In this document: one piece after another, positions 1 through 12,687 of the stretch
Numbering within the stretch: the first letter of the stretch is position 1
Layout of the letters: each line of letters opens with the position of its first letter
Origin: Imbricaverruca yamaguchii
Lineage: Eukaryota > Arthropoda > Thecostraca > Neoverrucidae
Direction: 5' to 3'
Length of the DNA stretch: 64,000 nucleotides
NCBI GenBank assembly: GCA_034440575.1
Contig: JAOTOL010001308.1
Coordinates: 248,001-312,000 of the forward strand
The notes under the pieces: model-generated
Told to the model about the DNA's origin: nothing
Databases searched by the model: none
The model's input: the letters and a program-made list of their open reading frames with translations, nothing else
Position numbers and translations under genes: made by a program

Positions 1-200
1 GGCTTCACAGATAGTGTGTGGCGTCGGCGGTTAGAAATATATCAGAAAACATCCCATTAAGAAATGTGCACTAATGTTTATTGTTCATTTCAGTGCCATT
101 CCCCACCTTCAGCTAGGTGTCATGATTTAAGCACCTATTGCTGTTGTACCACTCTGAGAAAATGTCCAACTGCACTGTAAGACTGATTACAATAGACGTT

Positions 201-371
<171 letters not shown>

Positions 372-3300
372 TTTACCCGCAGTGCCGCCTATCTACATCC
401 CGAAGGGGTTTGGGCACCCGTACGCCCTCAGGAAGCAAACGACCGTCCACCACGAGGACGGACATAGCAATGGACCTATCATTCGCGACATCGAGCCTCC
501 AGTCTTCTCTTCCTGAATTGGTTCAGAGTCTGTCGCCTCCCAATAGGATCTTCAGGAAAGTTAGGCCGAATTAATTCAATTTATGGGAGACCGCTGCTGG
601 CCATAATACACGAGAACAAAACAAACTTGCCTGAAAGTAATGACGCTATGGATTCTTCCGCTCAATGCATCTCTCGTTGCTATGGCAATGAGGAGGAATT
701 GGCAATTCGTGGAAATATCGAACGAATGCGGTTTTGGCGATACTTTTGTGAGAGGTTCGGCGGATTTAGTGATAATTCTGGCGAAAGCTTGGCGGATTTG
801 GGTGGAAATGTAAAGTTGCGTCGAGATGTCAGTGGGTGGAAATAGTGCCAGCGGCGGGCAGGCGTTGTGACTGCGGAGTATTTTGGAGGTATAAGCACCA
901 GTGCTGAGAGGAAATAGTTAGCTAAGCCAATGGCCTGAGCCAGATATGTTGGCCGAACATTGAAGGCTTACTCGAGTTTGTGGAGAGGTCACGGGCAATA
1001 GCAGTGAGATTATCACTGCCTCGTTACGAGCAGCAACATTGCCTTTAGGTCAGCCCATTCTGCGAAGCGTTTACAGCATTTTCACACGCACAGTCAGTAC
1101 AGTGCTTTCATACGTGGGCGTAGGAACAGGGGAAGCGTCACGCCTTCTAGCCTTCAGGAAGCGCCGATCTTAACCAAAAGCCGCATGGCACTGACTGGGA
1201 AATCAGCCTCGTGATCAGTTTGGCTCTAACATTTTTGCCGCCTCTACGTCCATGCTTTAACGGGTGAAGAGCCGAATAGGTGATCCCTTTCCCACCCATT
1301 GTGGTTGTCCTTTGCCTTGCTCTGCCTGTGGCGGAGTCACTGGGCGCCGGTCTCGTGGCAGGAATGTTTTCTCGTGATTGTGTTGTGTGCGGCAGAGGCG
1401 ATTGTGCGCATACAGGCGAGATGATATGCTATTTATTTTGTGAAGAGCACTGAGCCGCGGCCCAAAGTCGGTGAGAATCGCCACTGCCTTCTGTCAACTC
1501 GATCGCTTGATACTCATTGCTCTTTCACGGCAGATATGTACGATATACAGCCTGTAATTAGATATTACACTGTCGTTGTTTTTGTTTACACCAGCTCACG
1601 AACGTTATCCAGTAATGTTAACCAAATACATGTGCTCGTCGCAGCAGCTGTTTCCAAGGCAGCCATTCGAGTCGGCGAGCAGTCAGAAGGCGAAAATATA
1701 CGACGAAACTATGACAGGGTGTCCAATGCACAGGATGAAATGCGAATAGGCTAATCGTAGCATTGAGCATGACAAGGTAATAAGATGATGCTATAACTGT
1801 GATACGACTTTCCCCATGCTATAATTGCATGCGTTCTACAGCGAAGCCACCATTTGCATTGATCTGGGAGGTTGAGATGTCTTTAATCTTTCATTTGTCA
1901 ATCCGGACGATAATCACCTGCGTTGACATGTTTTTGTTCAACGGCAAGCGATATTCTCGAATGTCTCCGGCTGTCAGTGCATTTTATGCTCCGACGGCGA
2001 TACAGAGACGCTTGTAAAACTGCACATGGTTGTGAAAATAGGCACTAATTTCAACAAATCGGTTGTGCTAGTGAGAAGTATTCGTGTGCTACTCATGAGG
2101 AAAAGCGGGGAGCAGACGGGCTCCTTGACAATTTCTGAAGCATAGTCCTAAAATGATTGCGATCTTTTTCCGAGGAAAAATACGGGTGAAAGTCAGAAGC
2201 AGAGCATTGCGTATGTGGCTTATCATACCATCATACTGACACGTACTGTATATTTTGGTCCCGTCTCACAGTATTCACTTACAATACGCACCCATGAGTT
2301 TCCTAATATATTTACTTGTGGGCAAAGACGCCAGTCATCCAGTTTCCTTTGCAAATATATTTCAATAATCATGCTCAGGGTACGGCACTTGCCTTGGTCA
2401 TGCACCAATACAAAATCGCAACATGACTTGACGTTTTGCGCTTTAAAATCAATTGGTCACTACAAACCTTCGCAGTCTATCAAAATATGCGGTTGGTCTC
2501 GCAGTAGGTCGGACCATGGAGTAGCAGGCGGAAGATCGGGGTCAGACAGCGTTCTCTGACTGTTGGTGACCTCTCTACTAAGTAGTAGATCTATATATAT
2601 GCATATACTTACATACACACACATATATATACATACCCATATATATATATGTGTGTGAAGATACATATATATATATATCTTCATGTGCGTCAAATGGATT
2701 ATGCTCATAATCTTCTTCCATGAGTTGTATTGGTTCTTGAGTTGTATTTCACATGACATATGTAATATTGGAAATACAAGCATAATACCCAGTTGCATCA
2801 TGTAGCTATTGTATGAACTAATTGAGTAGTAAGTTAATTTATCCTCCGCAATCATTCTTTATTAAAATAATTTGAAAAATAATGAACACATTGGCTTCAA
2901 ATCATTCGTTACTATAGACAACAAAATACTTTTACATATCCGAGTATTCTATGGACTAGCATTTCCCTACGATTAAATCACACCATTCGCAGACGCAAAC
3001 ACAAGCCTTTTATCTGATCCATTGTCGAATTTTAGCTATGTTATTTGGTTCCAGGTTGTAAAATTTAAATGTGTACACTGCTGCGATACATCGCGATATC
3101 AATATTTCCCGCACAAATGTTCACTTTGGCTTGAATGATCCGGTCATTGCCTTCAGTGTTGGGTTTTGTTAGCCAGACATGCTTCATTAATGACTTCTCT
3201 CTGTGGAACTTCACTTGCTCTTGCGACGTCCAGATGATGTGCTGTGTGATTTGCAGCCGCCAGAATAAACCACCACCTGAGATCACTGCGTGTCACTGAG

Positions 3301-3496
3301 GCTGCTGCATGACACGATTGTCAGCCTGTGCATTTGTTGTCGGGCTTTCGAGCTGCCGCCACGGCGCTGCATTCCAATCTGACTTATGTCGCCGAGTATG
3401 TCTAATCGTTAGATCTCAAGCCGCGCGCTGCAGGTCCGCCAGGCGCCCAACCACGTCCATTTGGGCGGCTCCGTCTGCCGAGGCGGCGCCGCCCAA
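372..3496. other. no gene recognised
   Basis: Only short ORFs without recognisable domains, codon bias or splice-bounded structure. The part closest to 3497 would be the 3' untranslated region of the minus-strand gene. A reverse-complement AATAAA lies near 2856-2862, about 640 bases beyond its stop codon, and could be its polyadenylation signal. Confidence 0.5.
2588..2692. repeat. AT/CA-rich microsatellite cluster with a small palindrome
   Basis: Alternating TA, CA and CATA runs. It includes a self-complementary segment near 2657-2684, where GAAGATA and TATCTTC flank a TA run, so it could fold as a hairpin. Confidence 0.8.
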
Positions 3497-4111
3497 TCAC
3501 TCGCTGGGAATGTCCAGGCTCAGGCAGAAGGTGGGCGGGTCGCGCTCGCCCTCGCAGATCGGCGACAGGGCGTGTTCGGCCGACGATATCTCCGTGATGA
3601 CGGGCTCGACGCCCATGTCTCCCTCGAACGCATTCAGCTTGTCCGGCCGCCGCTTCCACAGCCACGAGCGGCAGTCTTTCTTGAAGCTGCTCGCCATCTC
3701 GGAGCGGTCGTGGAAGCGGCCCTGAAACCACTGCAGCGACAGCGGGATGTACTTGACCTCGATGCGCGCCGCCAGCGTCCGGTCCCAGTCGTCGAACGGC
3801 GCCGTCGGCTTGTCGCGCTCGTACTGGGTGCCGTCGGGAGCCTCTGTCGGCGGGTTGGGAAGCTGAGCTTCGTCCGGTCCCACACAGATGTCGTGGCAGT
3901 AGGTGGTGGTGATGATCACCTCGGAGAGGTTGCGCGGAGGCGTGGACGACGGCGCTCTCTGCGGCAGGTAGTTGGTCATCGAGTCCCTCCTGTTCACCGT
4001 CTCCGCGGTGCTGTAGTCGGAGTGGAGGAAGGAGGGTGAGCTGAAGTGGCCCAGGGAGTGGTGCAGCTCTTTGCTCAGGTCGTCCCAGGAATCGCTCGAC
4101 AGGCGGCGGTT
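3497..4111 (-). CDS. 3'-terminal exon of an unrecognised protein-coding gene
   Basis: This minus-strand exon opens after an acceptor (CAG at 4114-4112 read on the minus strand) and stays open for 204 codons to a stop at 3499-3497. It is GC-rich with balanced amino-acid composition, unlike the surrounding DNA. The start is serine-rich and acidic (RLSSDSWDDLSKEL). The middle is proline-rich and followed by a hydrophobic/aromatic stretch (EVKYIPLSLQWFQGRF), and the C-terminus is acidic, ending LSLDIPSE. There is no clear membrane segment, and I do not recognise the family. Upstream exons should lie at higher coordinates on the minus strand but I could not place them. The plus-strand and other-frame ORFs here are shadows caused by GC-rich codons. 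I am fairly sure this is a real exon and unsure of its function. Confidence 0.65.
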   Translation of the reverse strand, partial: NRRLSSDSWDDLSKELHHSLGHFSSPSFLHSDYSTAETVNRRDSMTNYLPQRAPSSTPPRNLSEVIITTTYCHDICVGPDEAQLPNPPTEAPDGTQYERDKPTAPFDDWDRTLAARIEVKYIPLSLQWFQGRFHDRSEMASSFKKDCRSWLWKRRPDKLNAFEGDMGVEPVITEISSAEHALSPICEGERDPPTFCLSLDIPSE

Positions 4112-7100
4112 CTGTCACGGAAACCGAAGCATTGTCAGGCAGGAAGAGCCACGGTGCCGCACAACAGGGCCGTCATCGACCCTCGCTCCTGCGATGTCAG
4201 ATGCCATCAGAGCAGGACTGCAGCCAGCGCTTCATTAAGGGGACCCGGCCCCAGAATAAGGGAATAAGGGCCCCCAGAATGAGGTCTATTCAATTCAGAA
4301 GGAATGAAATAGACCAGACACAGCTTTTTGGGGTTAAAATCTCAAAATGTATATTTGTTCTAGTGCATCTTTATTCCTAAAGGTGGTCAGGGTACCTCTT
4401 AGCTGCGTCTTTGGGCGCCACGGTGTTGTTTATTACTTTGGACAGCCACGGTATACCCCTCCCTCCACAGGCTGCTACCGTACTCTTTTACTTCTGTGGT
4501 CCGCTGCCGCGCCCTCGTTTGCTCCCGTGCACCGCTTCCTTATTCGTTTGTTGCTGCTTCCGGCTGCAATGCACTCGTTGGATACGGTGAACCGCTAACT
4601 GGAGTTATGGCTACGACATGTCCGGTGGGGCGGGGCGAGACAGACAGTCATGTTCAAAACTTATACTGGAGCCGAGGAAAGTCACCCGAATAGCAGCGGA
4701 TTCACTATTCCGTATGGGAGTACGGTTTGCTGCATGCGTTCTGGGCTGAAAATCTGGAGTTAGCTAGGTGCTATACACAGTCATGTTGAATAGCCATACG
4801 TAAATTTATGTAAATTTACTGTACGTAACTACTTACTACTTCATACGTAAATTTACTGGCTCCAGCATGCAGTCGCATACCGTCTGTTCCGCAATACACG
4901 GAGACTGCAATCGAGACTGCAATGGTGGACTACGCTTCACCTGCATTTCATGAGAACTTCACCGATAGAGCCAGTCATTTCACTAGAAAGGATAATTTAA
5001 TGAGGCAACATCATCTATCCATATAGATATCAAGGGATCGAACAAATCGCCACTGTTTACTTTGTTCTGATATAGGCGACATCGTAAGTAAGGTAATTGC
5101 AAGGATACCCGCCGGTCAATTATCTTCCCATACAGGCATATATAGATACTTCGCAATATTTATTGGTGTTGCCAAGTAGAATCTGGTATCTATTTTGACA
5201 TGTATCACCATAAGCCTAACCCAATGTAAAATTTACCAATTGGTGATGTATTGAGAACAGCAAAGGTGCAGAACGCGTCAGCCCCGCCTTTAGGCACATC
5301 GTTCTATGAAAATTATTGACAGTTCCGATCATTTACAACGACCATAGACACTGAATTTTACCTTGTGTACGTGATATGGACTCGGTGGTTCAGCTCGTGC
5401 ATAACTGAATGTGCTCAAGCAGTGCACTCCGGATGACTACTGAAAGAGCGAAGAAAATACAACCATGATTGTGTATTTACGAATGGTCGGTTTCATTCTA
5501 CCACATTGAGAAAGTCGAGGCTCGTATATTTACTTTACTTTTCCCCCTAAATTATGCCTATAAGTTTTAACGAAACACATTTCTTTCAAAGTATTCAAAG
5601 ATGTTTGTTTGCTCTGGAGAAGGTCCAGTATAAAATGATCGTCACGGAGAAGACGGAGCACTATCTTACTTACTTTTTGCAAAGTTGTGCAACAGCATAT
5701 TTTGAAAGAACCAAACTCAGGCTCGCTCAGTGGCAGATCCAATGAGAGGGAGGCATCCCCCTCCATGGAAAGTCGGTGTCCCTCTGACTGAAAAAGGCGC
5801 CCCACCACAAGGATACCCGATTGCACATGCACTCCTCCCCTCGAACTTCGATCAATTAGTGGCATCATTCCAGATGAGTATTCCTCTTCCCCAATCAAAT
5901 CATTAGATCAGCCCTTGTGTTCACTTGGCACTAACACTGAATGGAGAGGTGTGCGGAGTAGAGTTTCTGACTTCAACTCTTTGGCATTTTTGCAAGTTTA
6001 TGCATTCGTTCAAAAGCGCATTTTCTTTTACTTCGGTCAGCGATACCTATAACAATAGCGATATTTAGTATATCCAGGAGGATGCCTTTTTTTATAGTTT
6101 CACATTTACTGCTATTCCAATCGGTCTTCCCTGAAAAATGCTGTTTATCTTGATATTCGGAAATTTTCCTCTGTGGCTGAGCCTTTGGTTGCCCGAGTCA
6201 CTTTGAGGTATGCACTTAATACTATGACATTGTAGGATGACGAGAACAGCACTAGTGTTACTCAGTAATTCACCTAATACTTACACATCTCGTGTCACTG
6301 GAACTGCGTAATTTGTCACTCATGTTTAAACCTGTACAATTTTAGAAAGCACAAACATTTTGACGCATTTTTACTACAATCAGCTGCAGTTAAGCTTTGT
6401 CTTGATTTTTTTTTGGTGCTGGCTCATGGACTGCTGTAAAGGGCACTTTTATGTGTGTGGATATCTAGTACACTAAGTGTCTTATACTTTGGCAAATTAC
6501 TTGTTTTCAGCACCATTAGACGAACATTACAAATTATCCTGAAATATGCATGCATTCACAGCAGCCCTCTGTTTTCGATATACTCATCATCATGAGGCTC
6601 AAATGATAAAAGCATTGGGAGCCCCAGTGCATGGAGGACATAGCCGGATCCAAATGGATGGTGGTCAATCCCCATAGGGCGATTATAATTATTCGGGTGC
6701 AAGCCAAAATTTCTTCTTCTTTTTTTTTTTTGGGGGGGCGAGTCCATCTCAAAGGTATGCAAATCGATACCCATGCTCGACATCAAGCATACGACGTATC
6801 ATACATTGCCTAACCCACTTGTTCGTTGTGTTAATGCTAGGATAGGCTTCGCATGTGAATTACATTTTTATCGCGCGAAAATCGTGTCGAAAAACTGCCC
6901 CTATATTGGTGCACGTGGGGCAGCGCCACATGGACATAATGATCCGATAAACACAAAATGCACACGCAGTTGCAGCCGACACGTTGGGTGAACGTGCTAA
7001 GTGTACTTTCCCACTTCCACATGTCATGTGACATCGCCACAATTGTCGACCAAAAATTACAGAATTTAGCAATTTTCCAGATATATCACTGAAGAGAATA

Positions 7101-7560
7101 GCCTAAATATAGTGCCCATATTCTTTTCCGTATTCTATATTAAACGTTCCATTTTTGCAACGTTTAATTGTAATTGTAATCGTATGCATCGTATTGTATG
7201 CAATTAAGTGCAATAGTATTGTGGCCTATTCGGGACCGTTTATCACATGGTGCATGTGACTGTAGTCATCATAGTGTAAGAACACTGTATGGCCATGGGT
7301 GGCAAAAGTGGGCAACTACTAGAAGTTGCACCTTATTGTGGCTGTAACGGCAAGCATGGTTGGGACTGGGATAGAGACCACGTAACTAGACTTATTTATT
7401 GGCCCATCACATCCTGTCGCCTCTGGTCACGTAAAGACTGCGAAGAGATGAACGAAACAAACATTTGGAACATGAAGAAAACAACGACATCACTCTTCAG
7501 GATGGAAGCATAAATATTTCATCACGTGCAATGATCACCAAATCAGGGCATATATAAAAA
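4112..7560. other. no gene recognised (intron or intergenic)
   Basis: AT-rich, with only short ORFs lacking domains. It presumably contains the intron upstream of the exon at 3497-4111. Apart from the dispersed repeat at 5735-5885, nothing was identified. Confidence 0.5.
5735..5885 (-). repeat. dispersed repeat related to the 8.5-9.0 and 10.4-10.6 kb segments
   Basis: Has the same style of sequence (blocks with GAGGGAGGC..CCCTC and GGCGCC) as the segments at 8.5-9.0 and 10.4-10.6 kb, apparently in inverted orientation. Recognised by eye and not aligned rigorously. It could be a fragment of a low-copy mobile element. Confidence 0.35.
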
Positions 7561-7620
7561 CAGTGCGCACTTACTTCTGTCCCAGATTGGTGGGATCTTG
7601 TTTGTTTCTCGCCAGAAGGG

Positions 7621-7750
7621 CGGTATCTCTCGCAGCTGTATATCTGCGGTATGTCTCGCAGCTGTATGTATGCGGTATCTCTCGCAGCTGTATATCTGTG
7701 GTATAACTCGTAGTTCTATATTTGCGGTATCTCTTGCAGTTGTATGTCTC
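7621..7750. repeat. 26-bp tandem repeat, five copies
   Basis: Five consecutive 26-bp units starting CGGTATCTCTCGCAGCTGTA. Units 1-3 are close to identical and units 4-5 diverged. The same pattern gives repetitive peptides in several frames, so the short ORFs here are not genes. Confidence 0.9.
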
Positions 7751-7888
7751 CGCTGTACCTTGCACACATCGATGCAGAATCTCCGTAGCCTTTGCGTACA
7801 ACGTGGCAACGAAACGAGAGATTATGTCGGAGCGGCGGCACCGCTCCAAACAGCACACCCCACTTCACCACAGAGCGAACGTGACCAG

Positions 7889-8345
7889 TCAAAACAACGA
7901 GAGTGGATGTGTGTTAGAAGGTGCACGACTCAAGTCGTCGACATCTGCATGCTGCGTATCGCCGGCCCAGGCATCCAGTTTGTCTTGTATGTAGTGATGT
8001 CCTCGTGCTGAGAGAAGGCCTGTTTGGTGTTCTAAAATCGTGCCCAGGTCTCGCAACTCCTGACAGGGCTTCAGCTGGTGACCGTCAAGGTAGCATGATA
8101 TAATATATGGCGCACTTGGGGACGCGGCGAAGATCCATCGGCACTCGGCCAAATTTAATTTCAGCATCCAGGCTAGAGAGCAGCGACGCAACCTGTTCAG
8201 ACTAGCCTGGAAAGCATCACGTGATTTATAGACAATTTTTACATCGTTTGCATACAACGGACAATTTGTGCTGATGTGAAGCGCTACGTCAGCGACAAAC
8301 AATGTAAAGAGCAGCTCTCCGAGAATACTGCCCTCCGCCACACCA
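7889..8345 (-). pseudogene. non-LTR retrotransposon reverse transcriptase fragment (palm/YADD region)
   Basis: The minus-strand translation has the order typical of LINE reverse transcriptases: a GV.EGSILGELLF block (family usual: GVPQGS.LGPLLF), then LYANDVKI where the catalytic YADD box is expected, then a Leu/Arg-rich segment, LKLNLAEC and RDLGTIL. One catalytic Asp has become Asn (YAND), so the enzyme would be dead. The fragment lacks the N-terminal RT blocks and the endonuclease. A second fragment at 11774-12310 on the same strand supplies earlier RT blocks, so both may come from one copy split by a later insertion. The clade looks Jockey/CR1-like but I cannot fix it. Confidence 0.75.
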
Positions 8346-8499
8346 GAGAGAACCCATTTCAGATTGCCTATTCAGATTGCTTGCCAATGGGAGACAACGC
8401 GCGAAAGCTTCCAAATGCAGCCGCCAAAGCGGCAACACATGCGAGTAGGACATGAATTGATCGCCTAATTGGTCGCGTCCATGCATTTCGCCTGTATAT

Positions 8500-9110
8500 A
8501 GTGTGGGATTGAAATATGCTTCTTTTAGCAAGAAGTGCCCCTTTCAGAGTAAACGGCGTCCTTTCAATGTGCTCGAGTTCATCCCCATCGAATTATCCAG
8601 CCAGAGTCGCACTTTGGAAGGATGCGGTCCCAATTAAGTTTGTTTCAGTTAACTCCTCGAATTTTTCAGTCAGAGGCGGACCTTGGACGGTAAAGGTGCC
8701 CCTCTCGGAAGGTTCGAGTGCACTCCACTCCTCAATTTTGTTCAGTTAGAGGCGCTCCCACACCCCAGAAACAAAGTTCCCCTTATGACAGAGGGGCGCT
8801 GAGCCCGCTCCTGCCTGGATTCTTCCTTCCACTGGGAGTCTCTAGCATAAAATTTCGACGGGTCCATTCGAGCACACTGAAGAGGTGCCTTTTTCTCTCG
8901 AAGGGAAACGCTCCTGACTGAACAAAAACTATTCTAGGGATTCACTCGAGCCTTCCCAGAGGGGCGCCTTTTCCCAGCCGGAGGAGCGGTACCTCCCATG
9001 GGAGGAAGGAATATTACCCCGGTTCCGTCCCTCTTGCATCGGTTCCTAGCTCTTGCATTTGTGGGCCAGCAGTTAGCTTGCCACGCTTAGACTATCAGTT
9101 TTTCTTTCTT
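8500..9110 (+). repeat. degenerate ~65-bp repeats, dispersed family
   Basis: Several imperfect blocks share phrases such as TCGAGT...CACT, CAGTCAGAGGCGG and GGCGCCTTTTCCC. The last phrase recurs at 10600 in the same orientation. No coding content is visible. It may be part of the material that separates the two minus-strand RT fragments. Confidence 0.4.
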
Positions 9111-9162
9111 TCTTCATGAGGAGACAGACTTCAAGCCGACACAGACGGACTGTTCGTTTCAA

Positions 9163-9580
9163 ATGGCTGAAATCCAACAAGGCAGCACCAAGTTCGACCT
9201 ACTGGTGGCAAACCTTTCTGTGTCGATCACCACACATGTGCGGATATTACCAAGGCCCAAACGCCCAGTTCCGTGGCCCTTATTGACTCCTTGAGGCGTA
9301 GGCTGGCGAGCCAACGCCTCGAGGAGCTGAAAGCCAAAGATTACCACCAGCAAGTCCGAGACCAGCAGTCGTTCCGGCTGCTCCTGCGGATCCACTCCGA
9401 ACTGGGTACAGCAGGAGGTGCCCCACACGACCGTGAGCTGTTGAAGACTATCTTCAACGGCTGCTGCAGGCAGCTCGGGCAGCATTACCGCTGTGGTGAG
9501 AGGAAGTTGCTCTGGGCTAACTGGCCACCACAGCTGCCAGATTCTCGGAAGCCTCGGCTTCAGGCCTGGTGTCAGCAATG
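9163..9580 (+). pseudogene. LTR-retrotransposon (Ty3/Gypsy-like) gag relic
   Basis: Two plus-strand frames joined by a frameshift near 9265-9285 give a gag-like pattern. An opening MAEIQQGSTKFDLLVANLS is followed by an ALIDSLRRRLASQRLEEL helix, a QSFRLLLRIHSELG segment and a DRELLKTIF segment. This is the order seen in the capsid part of arthropod Gypsy gag proteins (LIRRL.....L..LL..E.LGDRKPSQFLR..R.L.G...D..LL..IF). No protease, RT or LTRs were found nearby, so it is a fragment. The assignment rests on remembered family patterns. Confidence 0.5.
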
Positions 9581-10330
9581 ACGGCAGGCTATTCAGCAGC
9601 GCAGACGGCGCCAGTCGGCGCAGTGTCTCCGGATGCCAGTACGCTGGCGACACGACAGGGCATAGTCGCGAAGTTAACGCTGATGGTCAGTTGTCTGGAA
9701 ACCATTCTGAATGACAGGTCACCAGAGTGAACTGGTGGACGTCACCCTTTCCAGGGCCGTCGGTGGGACCATCAGCGGGCCATGGGGGGGGGGGGCCATC
9801 GGCGGGGTTATCGGCGGGGTCGTCTGCGTTCCCGCTGTGATCGCAGCAGGCAGTTGCATGCTTTTCGCTGGATGCCCATTTCCATTTCATATTGGGGGGG
9901 GGGCAGTCACTATTGGAAAGGTAAAATTGAACATTGGGAGGAGGGGGCATACGCCTCTCCAAAAGCATGCAAAACAACACCCCTGGGCGCAGCCGGGGGA
10001 GGGCCCGGGTGCCGCCCCTTCTCCTTAGCATCCAAAAGTACATTAGATTAAGCAACACATTTTGATATTTTTCACCATGCAAAACAGGAAGTTTTCAGCT
10101 CGCTTCGCGCGCCGATGGTGGCATTTGTTTTGTCATTTTTGTTGGGGGTCACCCCTGCCCTTTAAGAAAATTCTGGATCCGCCCCTATCTGGGTGTAATT
10201 CCCGAATCAAACTATGCATTTTTAGACCTGAAGCTATCATACTGTGCATGGTCTACGAGCTTTCCGAACATAACTTTGGCCAGGTGGTCTCCGCATTGTG
10301 CATAAGAGGAGGCTAAGGGCAAATACAATA
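9581..10330. other. mobile-element debris with G/C runs, no gene
   Basis: Contains long G runs (9783-9794, 9893-9902) and, at 10160-10178, a TTCTGGATCCGCCCC motif like the ends of many hAT-type non-autonomous elements. A matching left end was not found. Short ORFs here lack domain content. Confidence 0.35.
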
Positions 10331-10339
10331 TTTTCATGG

Positions 10340-10700
10340 GAGTGAGCACTCTTCTGGTGGTGGAGGGGAGTTGTTTCCTTGGAAGTGGAAGACTTCCCTC
10401 CGAAATTCCTCGGTGATGCACTTTTTGCTGACAATTCATTGGGCGCGTCAGGAGGGGTGCACCGGATCGTACTGAAAGTTCCTGTTTCACTGACGTCTTT
10501 TACCACCTTCAAAAGGGCGCAGTTTCCTTTCAGAGCAGCGCCTTGGGTTGAAATATCCTTTGAGCGAAGCGGGTTTCACTGTAGTCTGCCCGGAAAGGCG
10601 CCTTTTCCCGGTGGGAGAGGCACCACCATTTCGTGGGGAAGTTTGTCCCTAATATCCATCCTGTATCTGCTCCTGGGGAAGATACCCTCTAAAAGTAAGT
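10340..10700 (+). repeat. second segment of the dispersed repeat seen at 8.5-9.0 kb
   Basis: Shares the GGCGCCTTTTCCC phrase and the general CCCTTTCAGAG...GGCG composition with 8500-9010. It could be the other half of one element interrupted by the gag-containing segment, or a second copy. Confidence 0.35.
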
Positions 10701-11773
10701 ACAACAACGTATCTGGTGCCAGTCGATATCCAACATATCTTCACTTCAGCCACTTCAAATAACAGGCACTGCCCTAGCTATAAACCATGAAAACAGCACT
10801 ACGAGGAAAGGTCGTCACCAATCGGTAAGCAAGCATTAGCTTAGCAGCTCCACATTGGTCAAGAAGTACTCGCCATGCTTTGATTCAATAAAACTTGACA
10901 CATTGAAAAGTGTCGCAAATGTACGGGAGTGTTTAAATCTCATGAAGGAGACTGCTCTGTAGCTTTTCCTCCACATATTCCCTTTTCGGGATTCCTCGGC
11001 TGGGATCCAACGACCTGAATTTAAAAGCACAACCAACATCCAGGTATCTAAATGGTCACTAGGAAATGACGAGCAAAGCTATTGAATCCGCCATCAACAG
11101 CCTCCTACCACACACGTCTAATGGCGGCGGAGCTGCAGTTTGCTGACTCCAGTGTCACAGTCGCCTGCACTGCCGTCCGGTGGAAGAAATTCCGCGTTGT
11201 CTCCCATTGTTAGTCATCAGATTGCTTGCAGATTGTTAACAACAACCCTTCGCAACCAGACAGGTGATAGGTGTCACCACAGTCAGTGGCGCAGCCAGTG
11301 TTTTCCTAAGCTGGGGTCGGTGCCAATCTCTTAAAACATACTTCAAATGATGCCGCTTTAAGCGTGTGTATCAATTTTTGTACCGGCAAGATGGAGTCAC
11401 CAGCAGGTCGTCTGGTGAACAGGATAGCCGACAAAGCGTCGGCGGCCAGTGGCGTGCGGGGACACCTAGACGAGGATCGCCCGGACCGACCAAGCCGAGC
11501 GACAATGCGCCGCGCCAGCGAGGGGCTCCACACCGGGAACGTCCGTGGTCGCGGCTCGGTGCCAAGACGGTGCGGCGGCAGGGGCGCGCCTTCTCCCACC
11601 ACGGGGAGGCGGCGCGACCAAAATGTCGGATTGTGCATAGTAAAAATCACACAATTATCTGCCTGATCTAGTGTACTTTTATTGATGGGGTGTGCTCTCG
11701 GATCCCATCTCCCTTGGCTGCACCTTGAACCCAAGTGCTTTGCATGCCGTGCCAGCTATGTGAAGTGCATGTT
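10701..11773. other. no gene recognised
   Basis: Moderately GC-rich around 11400-11620. ORFs overlap on both strands with no domain signature. A CAGTGGCGCAGCCAG motif at 11283-11297 looks like a transposon terminus, but no partner end was found. Confidence 0.4.
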
Positions 11774-12310
11774 TCAATATATGCAACGTAAGTTTGTGAT
11801 CAACTCTTGTGAATGGTAGACTATAATCAGTGCATATGGCGCATGCATGCCTACAGCATGATATTGAGGAGGAACTAGGTTCTGCGAGCTATATAAATTT
11901 TGTGGGAAAAACAGAACCGCCCGGGAGTCAGGAATCGCTGACAAGCATGCGCCTGGTAAATACTCATGCACAGCTGTTCTCAAAACTTCGGAGCACATTG
12001 GCAAAAGAGACACTGATCTACGAATGCTTGCTTGCTTCTTGGAGACGTTGAAAATTGGAGCTATAGTTTCTTGTTTCCAAACACTGGGAAACACATCCGA
12101 ATCCAGGGAAGCCTTGCGCAGGATCTCGAAGGGGATCACAAGTACATAGTCGCGTTCTTTCAAGATGTCAATGGAGTACCGAAGGGGCGAATGGGACAGC
12201 CGCCTCCTGGAGGGTCGGGAGGGGGCGCAGTCCCCCTGGAGGGTCTTCATGCCTTTAGGGTCAAATGAGGTCGAGAGTAGACGCCACATAGAGCCGCCAC
12301 TCCACTGCAT
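11774..12310 (-). pseudogene. non-LTR retrotransposon reverse transcriptase fragment (N-terminal RT blocks)
   Basis: The minus-strand ORF contains FPSVWKQETIAPIF followed about 20 residues later by SVSLLPMCSEVLRTAVHEYL. This matches the LINE RT blocks usually written W..A.I.PI.K and YRP.SLL....K..E. The YRP box is degraded to RRSVS. The following palm region (YADD) is missing here, but a fragment with that region lies on the same strand at 7889-8345. Together they look like one LINE split by about 3.4 kb of later material. Confidence 0.65.
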
Positions 12311-12687
12311 CAGCGAAGTATGTGTGCTCTTGAGCCCTCAGTGGCTGGGCGCCGAGCAGCTGGTCGGTCCCCACCCGCTAGGTCGGTCGACTTTGTACCG
12401 CCGCAGTTCCTCAATTTATCAAGCGATTTCGTTTCTTTTGCATAGGATGCGATTATATTGTTGTTTTTTTTTAAATAAATAAATTGTATTATAATGTCAC
12501 CATAATTTATCACAATGTCGCCGCCCAGTTATGAGATATTGTCGGAAAATAGCGTTAGTAAGCCGATTCCGGCCACGTCTCCAATGCGTCTGATAGATGG
12601 GCAAGATGGGAGCAAGCGACCGAGAAGGCCGCCGTTCTGTACATGTGCGCCAAATAGCACTAAAAACATATCACCGTCAACAGCTGA

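Noticed and set aside
3402..4118. 238-codon minus-strand ORF in another frame, and the plus-strand 192-codon ORF
   Set aside because: Shadows of the GC-rich exon at 3497-4111. Composition is Arg/Pro/Ala biased, and no splice site agrees with the frame.
10160..10178. hAT-like terminus (TTCTGGATCCGCCCC)
   Set aside because: Only one end was found; no partner terminus or target duplication could be identified.
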